NCBI GenBank assembly: GCA_023386395.1
Contig: JAEWJV010000350.1
Coordinates: 1-5,662 of the forward strand
Length of the DNA: 5,662 bases
From: Bacteroidota bacterium
GTDB lineage: Bacteria; Bacteroidota; Bacteroidia; Chitinophagales; Chitinophagaceae
Direction: 5' to 3'
Shown piece by piece: positions 1 through 5,662 of this stretch. Numbering within the stretch: the stretch's first letter is position 1; each line of letters starts with the position of its first letter. The notes under the pieces were generated by a model, which did no database searches, had not been told where the DNA came from, and saw only the letters and a list, made by a program, of their open reading frames with translations. The position numbers were made by a program, and so were the translations under genes.

Positions 1-446
1 ACGTTATTTACATCATCTACCAGGTCATTTATAACCACCATACCGGTGTTGTGATAATTTGAGCAGGCTGATTGCGCTTCGCGCAATAAGGCGCCTGTAT
101 TTTCCAGGGTATATTTATATGGCGCAATTTGTACGTAATAAAACGGGATATCAATATGCCATTTATTTCGCCAGGCGTCAATCATTGAAGTAAAAAGATG
201 TTTATATGCATAAGCATTGATAGTATTATTTTCTCCCTGGTACCAGATTGTTCCGGCAACAGAAAAATTGGTGATAGGCGCAATCATTGCATTGTAAGCA
301 TAACCCGGCAAATTAGGGCACTGACCATTGGCTGCAATTTTTGTACTGGCTTGCTGTAAAAAAGCATCATGGTGAATAATACTATCCGGTGTCCATACTT
401 CTGCAGAAGTACCGCCCCATGCAGCTTCTATCAAACCAATCGGGAC

Positions 447-455
<9 letters not shown>
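1..455 (-). pseudogene. Sialate O-acetylesterase (SASA family), 5'-truncated and running off the left edge
   Basis: The minus strand reads as the central part of a carbohydrate/sialate O-acetylesterase, an SGNH-type hydrolase that removes acetyl groups from sialic acids or plant glycans, usually in the periplasm. Seen directly: LNVPIGLIEAAWGGTSAEVW (W codons at 417-419 and 393-395), then VAGTIWYQGENN (WYQGEN at 228-245), then a block ending INDLVDDVNN at the window edge. In this family these blocks sit between the N-terminal GQSN nucleophile region and a C-terminal Asp-x-x-His-Pro motif. The GQSN half is absent: homology stops near 455 and the frame meets TAA at 486-488. The catalytic His would lie just left of base 1, so it cannot be checked. 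No start codon belongs to this frame. Family assignment is firm. Pseudogene status rests on the lost N-terminus. Confidence 0.85.
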
Positions 456-1200
<745 letters not shown>

Positions 1201-1600
1201 AAGGCGCGGCAAATCTACATGTGTAAAACAAGCTGAAATAAAAATACTGCAGTTGGGTGGTTACTCAATTATTTATAAAGAGAAAATGATAATGCAGGTT
1301 TACACGAAAGTAAAATATTTGTATTCCTTAAATATGCTGCTATCAGTTATTATAAACAACTTCAGTTTCCGGGTAAATTAAATATCCACCGGGCTTAATT
1401 TGAAAACTGTATGTACACTTTATATACTGGAATATTTTATCAATAATCAATATATTGATGAATTAAAGAAAGAACTGTACCGGTATAATACAACAGAATT
1501 AATGTTTACACAGGATTTCCACCCACCTTTGTTGAATAATATCAGCAGTTGTAATAACATCTTGGTGATAATAATGTCATAGTGGTGTAGCGAACGTATG
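1201..1600. other. Stretch with no recognised gene; weak ORFs only
   Basis: AT-rich sequence follows the point where reductase homology stops. On the plus strand the open frame 1382-1582 (only a TTG start at 1400, about 60 residues, including DELKKELYRYN and LMFTQDFHPPLL) has a moderately protein-like composition. So does another plus frame ending at 1395 (ISYYKQLQFPGKLNIHRA). I recognise neither. On the minus strand a short open frame near 1505-1582 ends in DIIQQRWVEILCKH. These may be scraps of genes brought in at the break near 1200, or chance. No terminator, tRNA or IS end is visible. Confidence 0.3.
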
Positions 1601-1604
1601 TAAT

Positions 1605-1630
1605 AAAAGGCCTGCATAAGCATCCGGCCC
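1605..1630 (-). terminator. Weak intrinsic terminator downstream of the coiled-coil gene
   Basis: On the minus strand GGCC (1626-1629) pairs with GGCC (1609-1612) and TGC with GCA around the loop, with a three-base bulge (1623-1625). The hairpin is followed by TTTT (complement of 1605-1608). It lies 12 bases past the stop of the minus-strand gene ending at 1642. The stem is short and imperfect, so termination may be partial. Confidence 0.45.
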
Positions 1631-1641
1631 CTTACAACGCT

Positions 1642-1938
1642 CTATCTTATGCGTTTGGTTGCGACCTTTACGTTAAAGAACCTTAGCCAGCGTAATGTTT
1701 TTTTGGGCTTCACGGGTTGGGCATCAGTACCACCGGTAACGGGAACGGTATTAAATGCTGATACCAGCGCATCAAGTTCTGTTTGTAATCCATCCAGCGC
1801 TTCTTTCTTTGCATTAATGCGGGAAAGATTATTTGTTTTAAGTGCATTATTGTATTCATCCTGCTTCCTACGGATGCTATATTGCAAATTGGTGATCCTG
1901 TAAAGAAGCTGGCTATTATTCATATTAAGCGCATTCAT
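1642..1938 (-). CDS. Small coiled-coil protein of unknown function (98 aa)
   Basis: I do not recognise a family. The protein starts MNALNMNNSQLLYRITNLQY and is highly polar. Residues about 14-62 have regularly spaced hydrophobic residues among Lys, Glu, Asn and Arg, typical of a helical coiled coil. A short Thr/Val/Gly/Pro linker (about 63-78) follows, then a very basic tail with two aromatic residues (KKTLRWLRFFNVKVATKRIR). There is no signal peptide or membrane segment. The basic tail could contact nucleic acid or membrane phospholipid, which is inference only. ATG at 1936-1938 is taken as the start. ATG at 1921-1923 (MNNSQ) is equally possible, since neither has a clear Shine-Dalgarno site, as is usual in Bacteroidota. 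It stands alone, with a weak hairpin after the TAG stop. The antisense ORF over the same bases is a shadow. Confidence 0.6.
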   Translation of the reverse strand: MNALNMNNSQLLYRITNLQYSIRRKQDEYNNALKTNNLSRINAKKEALDGLQTELDALVSAFNTVPVTGGTDAQPVKPKKTLRWLRFFNVKVATKRIR

Positions 1939-2181
1939 AAAAAATAATTTTTGAAAAACGGAGAAAGAATAGGGATTATAAATTCAAGTCGGTTATGCGC
2001 TAAAACTAAGTTTAATTATTAAATGTTGCGTGCAAATACAAAATATTATTTCTGTTTGTTCTTTGCCGGGCATGTCACTAGCAAATACCATTCCCTGCAT
2101 TAAATAATTTCATTTGCTCAACTCTCTGCAGCTATGGTTTGCCTTCACGAACCATATGGTTCTGTCTTGACAGCGTAATAT
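1939..2181. other. Intergenic region with a small palindrome cluster
   Basis: No coding frame is supported here. It is the upstream region of the minus-strand coiled-coil gene. It contains a perfect 12-bp palindrome AACCATATGGTT (2150-2161) and a further half-site TATGGTT at 2133-2139, which can form a 7-bp stem with AACCATA (2150-2156) around a 10-base loop. The bases nearest the gene are A/T runs with no obvious ribosome binding site. Confidence 0.4.
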
Positions 2182-2213
2182 AAAAAAAGTCCCCGTTGAA
2201 CGGGGCTTTTTTT
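2182..2213 (-). terminator. Strong intrinsic terminator of the RRM-protein gene
   Basis: CCCCGT (2191-2196) pairs with ACGGGG (2200-2205) around a three-base loop. The stem is extended by A7G (2182-2189) pairing with CT7 (2206-2213), with one T bulged. On the minus strand it ends in a run of seven T, 14 bases after the stop of the gene ending at 2227. The T run on the other side makes it potentially bidirectional, though no plus-strand gene leads into it. Confidence 0.9.
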
Positions 2214-2226
2214 AGCTGAAAATATA

Positions 2227-2538
2227 TTAATACCTGTTTTTATTATAGCTATTTCCGTTGTTGTAGTTGCGTTTGCCGCCACCTGAAGATCTGTCTTCTT
2301 TCGGTTTTGCAACAGATACACTGATAGACCTGTTTTCTACCGTGGCGCCGTTGAGTTCTGTAATTGCTTTTTGTGAAGCAGCTTCGTCAGGCATTTCAAC
2401 AAAGCCGAAGCCTCTTGACCTGCCGGTTTCTCTGTCTGTAATAACTTTAGCGGAAGAAACTTCTCCGTAAGAAGTAAAAAATTCTTTTAAGTCTTCATCC
2501 TGTACGTTGAAGCTTAAATTTGAAACATAAATGTTCAT
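2227..2538 (-). CDS. Single-RRM RNA-binding protein (103 aa)
   Basis: The protein is one RNA recognition motif plus a short disordered tail. RNP2 is IYVSNL (residues 3-8) and RNP1 is RGFGFVEM (42-49), which place the exposed aromatics used to stack on RNA bases. ITDRETGRSRGFGFVEM is a near-consensus segment. The tail (about 83-103) is SSGGGKRNYNNGNSYNKNRY, the Gly/Asn/Arg-rich end usual in bacterial glycine-rich RNA-binding proteins. These are cytoplasmic single-strand RNA binders, often several per Bacteroidota genome and sometimes cold-induced; that role is not shown here. The start is set at ATG 2536-2538, because the RRM begins immediately after it and the upstream in-frame extension from 2580 (14 residues) is not part of the fold. 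The gene is monocistronic, with a strong terminator after its TAA stop and a leader of about 200 bases with little coding content. Confidence 0.95.
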   Translation of the reverse strand: MNIYVSNLSFNVQDEDLKEFFTSYGEVSSAKVITDRETGRSRGFGFVEMPDEAASQKAITELNGATVENRSISVSVAKPKEDRSSGGGKRNYNNGNSYNKNRY

Positions 2539-2753
2539 TTTAAAAAAAATTGATTGATTAATAATTTCTGAGAAAGGCAAGAAGTAAGAAACTAACTATT
2601 GTGCAGATGTAATAAGCAAACTAATTAATGAATACTAATGCGAGGCTCAACATAACTGCACGAAGATAGTGTTTATTTCTAAGTCCCTGATAAAATTTAT
2701 ATACCACTGCACCCCCCTTGCACAAAGGAGAATACTGTGCTTAAGTATATAAA
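2539..2753 (-). other. Leader/intergenic region upstream of the RRM gene with nested inverted repeats
   Basis: No gene is seen. ATTTATATAC (2695-2704) is the exact reverse complement of GTATATAAAT (2745-2754), and the right arm touches the TGA stop of the next gene. Inside lies a second pair, GCACA (2720-2724) and TGTGC (2736-2740), beside a C6 run (2712-2717). The structure could be a transcription end for the 2754-3002 gene or a folded leader for the RRM gene. Motifs of the type ACTAAT/ACTAAC recur at 2590-2598, 2619-2627 and 2634-2639. Confidence 0.4.
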
Positions 2754-3002
2754 TCAGTTTATTAATTCATCAATTCTAATAGCTTCCAGGTAATGGCATA
2801 TTGCATTCGTATCAGGCAATATGCAATATTCTTCAATCGCTTTACTGGTAATGTTACAATAAGCTTCTACGTAATAATCTTCTAACTGAAAAAGAAAAAT
2901 ATGCGTATCCCGGTAAGTTCTTTGGGCCAGTGGAACCGCTTTGTTCATAATAACGTATTTCTTATCCGTTTCACTTGATAACAAGAATTCAGAAAGCTTC
3001 AT
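2754..3002 (-). CDS. Small uncharacterised protein (82 aa)
   Basis: I do not recognise a named domain. The protein opens MKLSEFLLSSETDKKYVIMN and continues AVPLAQRTYRDTHIFLFQLE, DYYVEAYCNITSKAIEEYCI and a helical end HYLEAIRIDELIN. The alternation of an N-terminal helix, two beta-like stretches (HIFLFQLEDYYVEAYC) and a C-terminal helix suggests a compact alpha/beta fold of soluble type; this is inference. It has two Cys residues, no signal peptide and no membrane segment. Its composition and length resemble the many short host-genome proteins of Bacteroidota without known roles. The start ATG at 3000-3002 is preceded by A/T-rich sequence with no Shine-Dalgarno site. Three copies of AACTAATA stand 20-58 bases upstream. 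The stop TGA overlaps one arm of the inverted repeat 2695-2754. Confidence 0.7.
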   Translation of the reverse strand: MKLSEFLLSSETDKKYVIMNKAVPLAQRTYRDTHIFLFQLEDYYVEAYCNITSKAIEEYCILPDTNAICHYLEAIRIDELIN

Positions 3003-3021
3003 AATGTTAATTTAAATTGTT

Positions 3022-3060
3022 AACTAATAAAGACTAACTAATACTTTAACCGAACTAATA
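3022..3060. repeat. Three copies of AACTAATA upstream of the 82-aa gene
   Basis: The octamer occurs exactly at 3022-3029, 3036-3043 and 3053-3060, at start-to-start spacings of 14 and 17 bases. Related ACTAAT/ACTAAC cores lie upstream of the RRM gene (2590-2639). In this AT-rich setting they may be chance, or half-sites for a shared regulator of both minus-strand genes. Confidence 0.4.
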
Positions 3061-3208
3061 AAACGAGAACAAAAACCTGAACAATAAATAAACGATACAG
3101 GAACTTTTAAACACTATTTGCAACAATCTATAAAGTGTCAGAGACAGGGAGTTGAGACGCTACAAATAAAAATAGTATGCAAAGATAAAAATAATATGAA
3201 TAGGTTTT

Positions 3209-3340
3209 CATGTCAGACAGTATCCGTTTCATCTTTGTTAGCTTCCCTATATCTAATATCAGTTGCTGCAACTCAAAAGCCTATGCTTGGCCTTTCATCA
3301 AACTACCGCACAACAACAATATCAATATCCACTTTTTAAT
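3209..3340 (-). pseudogene. N-terminal remnant of a TerB/TraI-like conjugal transfer protein
   Basis: The minus strand from 3340 reads KKWILILLLCGSLMKGQA, stop, then AFELQQLILDIGKLTKMK and RILSDMKT. I match this from memory to the start of the secreted protein annotated in Bacteroidota conjugation operons as TerB-family or TraI-like: a signal peptide ending in xAQA, then a helical ELQQL-LDI-KL-x-ILSDMKTGY segment, usually about 210 residues in all. TAG at 3281-3283 stands where CAG (Gln) is expected after the signal peptide. The initiator position is ATT (3338-3340) where ATG would be expected. Similarity ends around DMKT (3203-3211). The frame then continues in unrelated residues to TAG at 3128-3130. 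Three defects make this a dead fragment. Plus-strand ORFs over this stretch are shadows. The family match should be confirmed by profile search. Confidence 0.6.
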
Positions 3341-3531
3341 ACCTGCTGCTTTTCTTTGTTGAATAATCCCACTACTTCTTTTATATCTGTCAGCTTTGCT
3401 TTTCTTTCTTCACAGAGCTTTATAAAACCTTTCTCAAATCTTTTAAAGGCAGCGAGCTCCTGAAGTTGCAATTGCACTTTGATTGTTGATATAACTCTTG
3501 CGATTGTTGATATAAATAATTTTTTTTCGGT
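3322..3531 (-). pseudogene. 3' fragment of an unidentified gene overlapping the conjugation remnant
   Basis: A 69-codon open minus-strand frame without a start codon ends in QELAAFKRFEKGFIKLCEER, KAKLTDIKEVVGLF and NKEKQQVLKSGY before TGA at 3322-3324. Its charged helical pattern looks like genuine protein from about 3470 down. The stop overlaps the start of the TerB/TraI-like remnant by about 19 bases, as expected for consecutive genes in a transfer operon. It does not resemble the usual TraI C-terminus I know, so its identity is open. Upstream it shares bases with the lipoprotein frame: removing one base from the A8 tract (T8 on the plus strand, 3520-3527) would join the two into a 195-residue protein. 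It is either a fragment butted against the lipoprotein gene or the real C-terminus of that gene after a frameshift. Confidence 0.5.
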
Positions 3532-3910
3532 TTAATGAGCTGATTTTAACTCTCACATATTTGCCGGCGAATCCAGACTGCCGTTCAATTGCATATTTAT
3601 AATTTTTGCTTTCATAATCACCGGCATTAGTTGTTTTTAGAAGAATAAAATCTTGTGATATATTCTTTTTGTAAGATCCAAGCCTGATAAAATAGTTGCC
3701 TAAAACAGAGTCACTGCTTAAATACATTTTATTAAAGTCAATGGCGGCAAAATCCTGCGCGCATAAACTATCCTTTAAATACTGTTTAATTCTGGCCAAA
3801 TGATGAGATTGTTCAGCTTGCGCATCTTCCTGATCATGGATTGCCAGTTCTTGCTTTGTGCAGGATGTTACGATGCCTGCTAGCGCTAAAAAGAGGATTA
3901 GGTTTTTCAT
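3443..3910 (-). CDS. Putative lipoprotein, possibly 3'-altered (155 aa as read)
   Basis: The N-terminus MKNLILFLALAGIVTSCTKQ is a clear type II (lipoprotein) signal: Lys, a hydrophobic run and the lipobox VTSC, with Cys17 as the lipidated residue. The mature protein has a polar linker (QEDAQAEQSHH), a helix (LARIKQYLKDSL) and beta-like segments (NYFIRLGSY, DFILLKTT, KYVRVKISSL). This suggests an N-terminal piece of a Bacteroidota envelope lipoprotein; I cannot name a family. The last 25 or so residues look poor. They include an in-frame duplication (YINNRKS/YINNQS) from a 21-base direct repeat, and they end in a low-quality tail, SAIATSGARCL. The A8 tract (3520-3527) just before suggests that the original C-terminus was lost by slippage or rearrangement. 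ATG at 3908-3910 is the obvious start. Confidence 0.65.
   Translation of the reverse strand: MKNLILFLALAGIVTSCTKQELAIHDQEDAQAEQSHHLARIKQYLKDSLCAQDFAAIDFNKMYLSSDSVLGNYFIRLGSYKKNISQDFILLKTTNAGDYESKNYKYAIERQSGFAGKYVRVKISSLNRKKIIYINNRKSYINNQSAIATSGARCL
3481..3515. repeat. Direct repeat, 14 bp with a 21-base period
   Basis: GATTGTTGATATAA occurs at 3481-3494 and again at 3502-3515, separated by seven bases. The period of 21 keeps the minus-strand frame, giving YINN twice in the lipoprotein tail. It lies beside the T8 tract (3520-3527), exactly where the lipoprotein reading becomes doubtful. Confidence 0.85.
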
Positions 3911-3925
3911 CTAACTGGTATTTAA

Positions 3926-4150
3926 TATTCACAAAAGGTCAATAGCATTAAACCGATTGACAGGTATGATATCTCTTCGATAGGAATTGAAGCACATTTA
4001 TTATGTGAGATAGAATATTGGAGTTTAAACGTCTGCCAATATCATGCTGAGGTTAAAAGTATTCGTATGAATGTGGGACAAAAGGTATGCGACTGGTACT
4101 ATTTTAATTTGCAAACAGCAATATATGCAGATTATACCAAAATCGCATAG
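3926..4150 (+). other. Start-less open frame between two minus-strand genes, possible gene scrap
   Basis: This 258-base gap holds no recognised gene, but one plus-strand frame is open for 74 codons, from just after TAA at 3923-3925 to TAG at 4148-4150. It includes DISSIGIEAHLLCEIEYWSL, NVCQYHAEVKSIRMNVGQ and KVCDWYYFNLQTAIYADYTK. Its Trp, Cys and Tyr content looks protein-like, but the only ATG (4067-4069) leaves 27 residues and I recognise no family. It may be an internal fragment of a lost gene or chance. Confidence 0.25.
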
Positions 4151-4168
4151 ACATTTGTAGTGGTAGTG

Positions 4169-4872
4169 TTATTTAATTTTACCTTTTGCCCAGGCCATCA
4201 TTAGATAATTTATATTAGAAGACAGTGCCGATTTATATTCTTCTCTCACTACATTAAGCCATTCCATCTCACTGGTGTTTTCCCCAGGGAATATAGTATT
4301 GTATTCATCTCTTGTTGTGCTTATGATCCTGGCATACTTCCCTGCCTTACTTATATTGCTATTTGTAATTAATGATAAATTATTAGCTGTATTCTGTTTT
4401 AAGAATACAGTAATCCCATCTTTAAAGACATAAGGGAAATATCCTCCCCGTCCATGTCTTCATAAACACCCTTAACGGGAAATTGCCCGCCTGAAGCATT
4501 TCTTATTGAATTTATTAGCAAATCGGTATTTTGTTTATCTAATTTATTTGTCAAATAATAGCAGGTTGTTATAACCCAGGCTGCAATTTTTTTAGCGTCC
4601 GCATTCGCTATATATACTTTTCCAATTTTCTTACCGCTATCAATAGAATATTGATAAAGAGATACTTTAATATTTTCCCACCCGCTAATGGTATCCGTTT
4701 CTGAAATTAATTCTTGTTCCATATATCTCGTTGGTATAATCGATTTTTCGACTCTTTTTTGAAGCGTTTCTAAACTGTCCGCTAAATATTTATTTTGCAA
4801 ACTTTTGTTTTGCCCAAAACATATTGTATTTAATGAAGTATAAAACAAAATTATAAATGACAACCGCTTCAT
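4169..4872 (-). pseudogene. Secreted protein of unknown function split by a -1 frameshift
   Basis: ATG at 4870-4872 begins MKRLSFIILFYTSLNTICFG, a standard Sec signal peptide with cleavage expected after about Gly20 or Gln21. The mature chain reads NKSLQNKYLADSLETLQKRV, later GKVYIANADAKKIAAWVITT and SGGQFPVKGVYEDMDG. As sequenced, the frame then drifts and stops at 4399. The adjacent frame carries on without a break: GYFPYVFKDGITVFLKQ, GKYARIISTTRDEYN, GENTSEMEWLNVVREEYKSA and an end YLMMAWAKGKIK at TAA 4169-4171. A fifth G in the G4 tract (C4 on the plus strand, 4446-4449) would restore one 234-residue protein reading MDGGGYFPY. I know no family. The fold is probably a periplasmic or secreted alpha/beta protein. 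An upstream TTG start at 4899 adds nine residues before the signal peptide and is less likely. A sequencing error in the homopolymer is the main alternative to a true mutation. Confidence 0.75.
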
Positions 4873-4955
4873 AGTCTGTTTATTTAATTGTCTTTTCAAG
4901 TACGTTGCAGTATTATTTGGGTTACAATGATGTCTATAGATCCTATCTGCTGTTT

Positions 4956-4983
4956 CAAAGGTACAAGTTAATGGTGCACTGAT
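4956..4983 (-). promoter_or_regulatory. Candidate Bacteroidota-type promoter for the 4169-4872 gene
   Basis: Minus-strand TACCTTTG (4963-4956) fits the -7 consensus TAnnTTTG exactly. A TTTC lies 20 bases further upstream, one mismatch from the TTTG -33 box. The implied leader is about 75-80 bases before the ATG at 4872. Confidence 0.45.
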
Positions 4984-5117
4984 GAAAGCGGCTGTGTTGT
5001 ATGCATTATCAATCGTAAAAAATTATAACGTTATTTGCTTTGCTCATCTTACAAAATCAATGGCGTAAACGGAGGGAAATTTTGAAAAAGGATAAGGATT
5101 TGGAAGTATTGACACGT

Positions 5118-5125
5118 TAGCTTTG
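5118..5125 (+). promoter_or_regulatory. Candidate -7 box for the AhpD-like gene
   Basis: TAGCTTTG matches the Bacteroidota TAnnTTTG -7 consensus. It is 26 bases before ATG 5151 and 56 before ATG 5181. No TTTG sits at the ideal -33 distance: the nearest (within GATTTGG, near 5100) is about four bases too close, so the call is tentative. Confidence 0.35.
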
Positions 5126-5150
5126 GTTTCGCATATTATCACTTCTCTCA

Positions 5151-5662
5151 ATGTTTAGTTCTAAAATAAAATTCTCTGAAATGGAAAGCAAACAATCACA
5201 AATTAAAATGCGTGTTCCGGAAGTTGAAAAAGGAGACGGCTTTCTTAATCGCTTATCGATTCGTTTTATATCACTGGTGTCAGGAATGCGGTTGCCCGAT
5301 GCTGCAAGGATAGTGATGTATCACAGGAAGTTTTATGGAGACCCAATGAGTGCATGGACGCATGCAGCTATGAGAGGCAAAAGCGGCTGGACTGTTGGAG
5401 AACGGGAACTGATGGCTGCCATGACTGCAAAATGGAACGCATGTCCATTTTGTATTGATGCGCATGGAGCAATTGCAGCTTTGGAGTTAGGGGATTCAAT
5501 AGTAAAGGAAGTACTTGAAAAAACTGAACAATTAAAATCATCGAATAAACTAGATGCTGCGATTAATTTCCTTAAAAAATTAACGCTTCAACCAAATGAT
5601 ATTAATATAAATGATAAACAGGTTGTGATTGATAGCGGTGTTACTCGTGAAGAACTTGAGGA
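5151..5662 (+). CDS. AhpD-like / CMD-family protein with CxxC motif, cut by the right edge
   Basis: The frame from ATG 5151 is open to the end of the window (170 codons). It reads MRVPEVEKGDGFLNRL, ISLVSGMRLPDAARIVMYHR, GDPMSAWTHAAMRGKSGWTV, GERELMAAMTAKWNACPFCI and DAHGAIAALELGD. The CPFCIDAHG segment is the CxxCxxxH signature of AhpD-like carboxymuconolactone decarboxylase-fold proteins (Cys98, Cys101, His105 from the first ATG). These proteins use the redox-active Cys pair in peroxide or alkyl-hydroperoxide reduction. TVGERELMAAMTAKWNACPF is the conserved helix before it. It is cytoplasmic, with no signal peptide. ATG 5181 (MESKQSQIKM) is an alternative start 10 codons in; neither has a Shine-Dalgarno site. 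It belongs to a different subfamily from the CMD remnant at 447-752, which has no Cys pair. No lesion is seen in the visible part. The C-terminus lies outside the window, and a minus-strand ORF over 5280-5465 is a shadow. Confidence 0.9.
   Translation, partial: MFSSKIKFSEMESKQSQIKMRVPEVEKGDGFLNRLSIRFISLVSGMRLPDAARIVMYHRKFYGDPMSAWTHAAMRGKSGWTVGERELMAAMTAKWNACPFCIDAHGAIAALELGDSIVKEVLEKTEQLKSSNKLDAAINFLKKLTLQPNDININDKQVVIDSGVTREELE

Larger units (their letters stand above)
4873..5150. other. Divergent intergenic region
   Basis: This region separates the secreted-protein gene (minus) from the AhpD-like gene (plus). No coding frame is supported. It carries one TAnnTTTG box in each direction and a 10-bp palindrome ATAACGTTAT (5025-5034) between them. 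The palindrome could serve a regulator acting on both genes, but the sequence alone does not show this. Confidence 0.5.

Noticed and set aside
369..446. ATG at 369 as the start of the CMD gene, with an N-terminal segment rich in Cys and Arg
   Set aside because: These bases are antisense to well-conserved esterase sequence (WGGTSAEVW region), and the residues do not resemble a CMD N-terminus.
1649..1903. Plus-strand ORF over the coiled-coil gene
   Set aside because: It is the antisense shadow of the minus-strand gene, whose polar coiled-coil composition and downstream hairpin are more convincing.
2267..2470. Plus-strand ORF over the RRM gene
   Set aside because: It is the antisense of an unmistakable RRM domain.
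3022..3060. Possible CRISPR-like or iteron array from the three AACTAATA copies
   Set aside because: The units are only 8 bases long, the spacing is irregular, and there are no cas or replication genes nearby.
3118..3463. Two overlapping plus-strand ORFs
   Set aside because: They are antisense to the transfer-protein remnant and the orphan C-terminal frame, and show only Ser/Thr/Leu-rich low-complexity residues.
5280..5465. Minus-strand 61-aa ORF rich in His, Pro and Cys
   Set aside because: It is the shadow of the AhpD-like gene, overlapping the CxxC motif.

Overview
The window looks like chromosomal or mobile-element-derived DNA of a Bacteroidota bacterium, probably near the Chitinophagaceae or Sphingobacteriia. 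The supporting signs are AT-rich sequence, no strong Shine-Dalgarno sites, TAnnTTTG-type -7 promoter boxes, a glycine/asparagine-tailed single-RRM protein, a SpII lipoprotein, and a fragment resembling the TerB-like conjugation protein of Bacteroidota transfer operons. The genus is an inference.

Layout. Bases 1-455 (minus) hold the middle of a sialate O-acetylesterase. Its N-terminal part is missing and the rest runs off the left edge. It abuts, nearly base to base, the 3' half of a plus-strand carboxymuconolactone decarboxylase (CMD) gene (about 447-752) with a nonsense codon. An aldo/keto reductase gene follows (788 to about 1200), with its own nonsense codon and no C-terminal half. Bases 1201-1600 hold no gene I recognise. 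Three small genes on the minus strand look intact: a coiled-coil protein (1642-1938), an RNA-recognition-motif protein (2227-2538) with a strong terminator, and an 82-aa unknown (2754-3002). Next on the minus strand are remnants not visible as ordinary ORFs: the start of a TerB/TraI-like conjugation gene (about 3209-3340), overlapped by the 3' end of another frame (3322-3531). That frame in turn overlaps the end of a lipoprotein gene (3443-3910). A secreted-protein gene (4169-4872) is split by an apparent one-base loss in a G tract. A divergent intergenic region with candidate promoters on both strands leads to an AhpD-like protein with a CxxC motif (5151 to beyond the right edge).

Overall interpretation. 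The most notable property is gene decay. Five loci carry truncations, nonsense codons or a frameshift, interleaved with a few intact small genes and a conjugation-gene scrap. This fits an old integration and deletion hotspot. I see no IS element, CRISPR array, tRNA or rRNA gene, and no convincing new multi-gene system. The intact genes do not obviously work together. The CMD and reductase remnants probably once formed a small redox operon.
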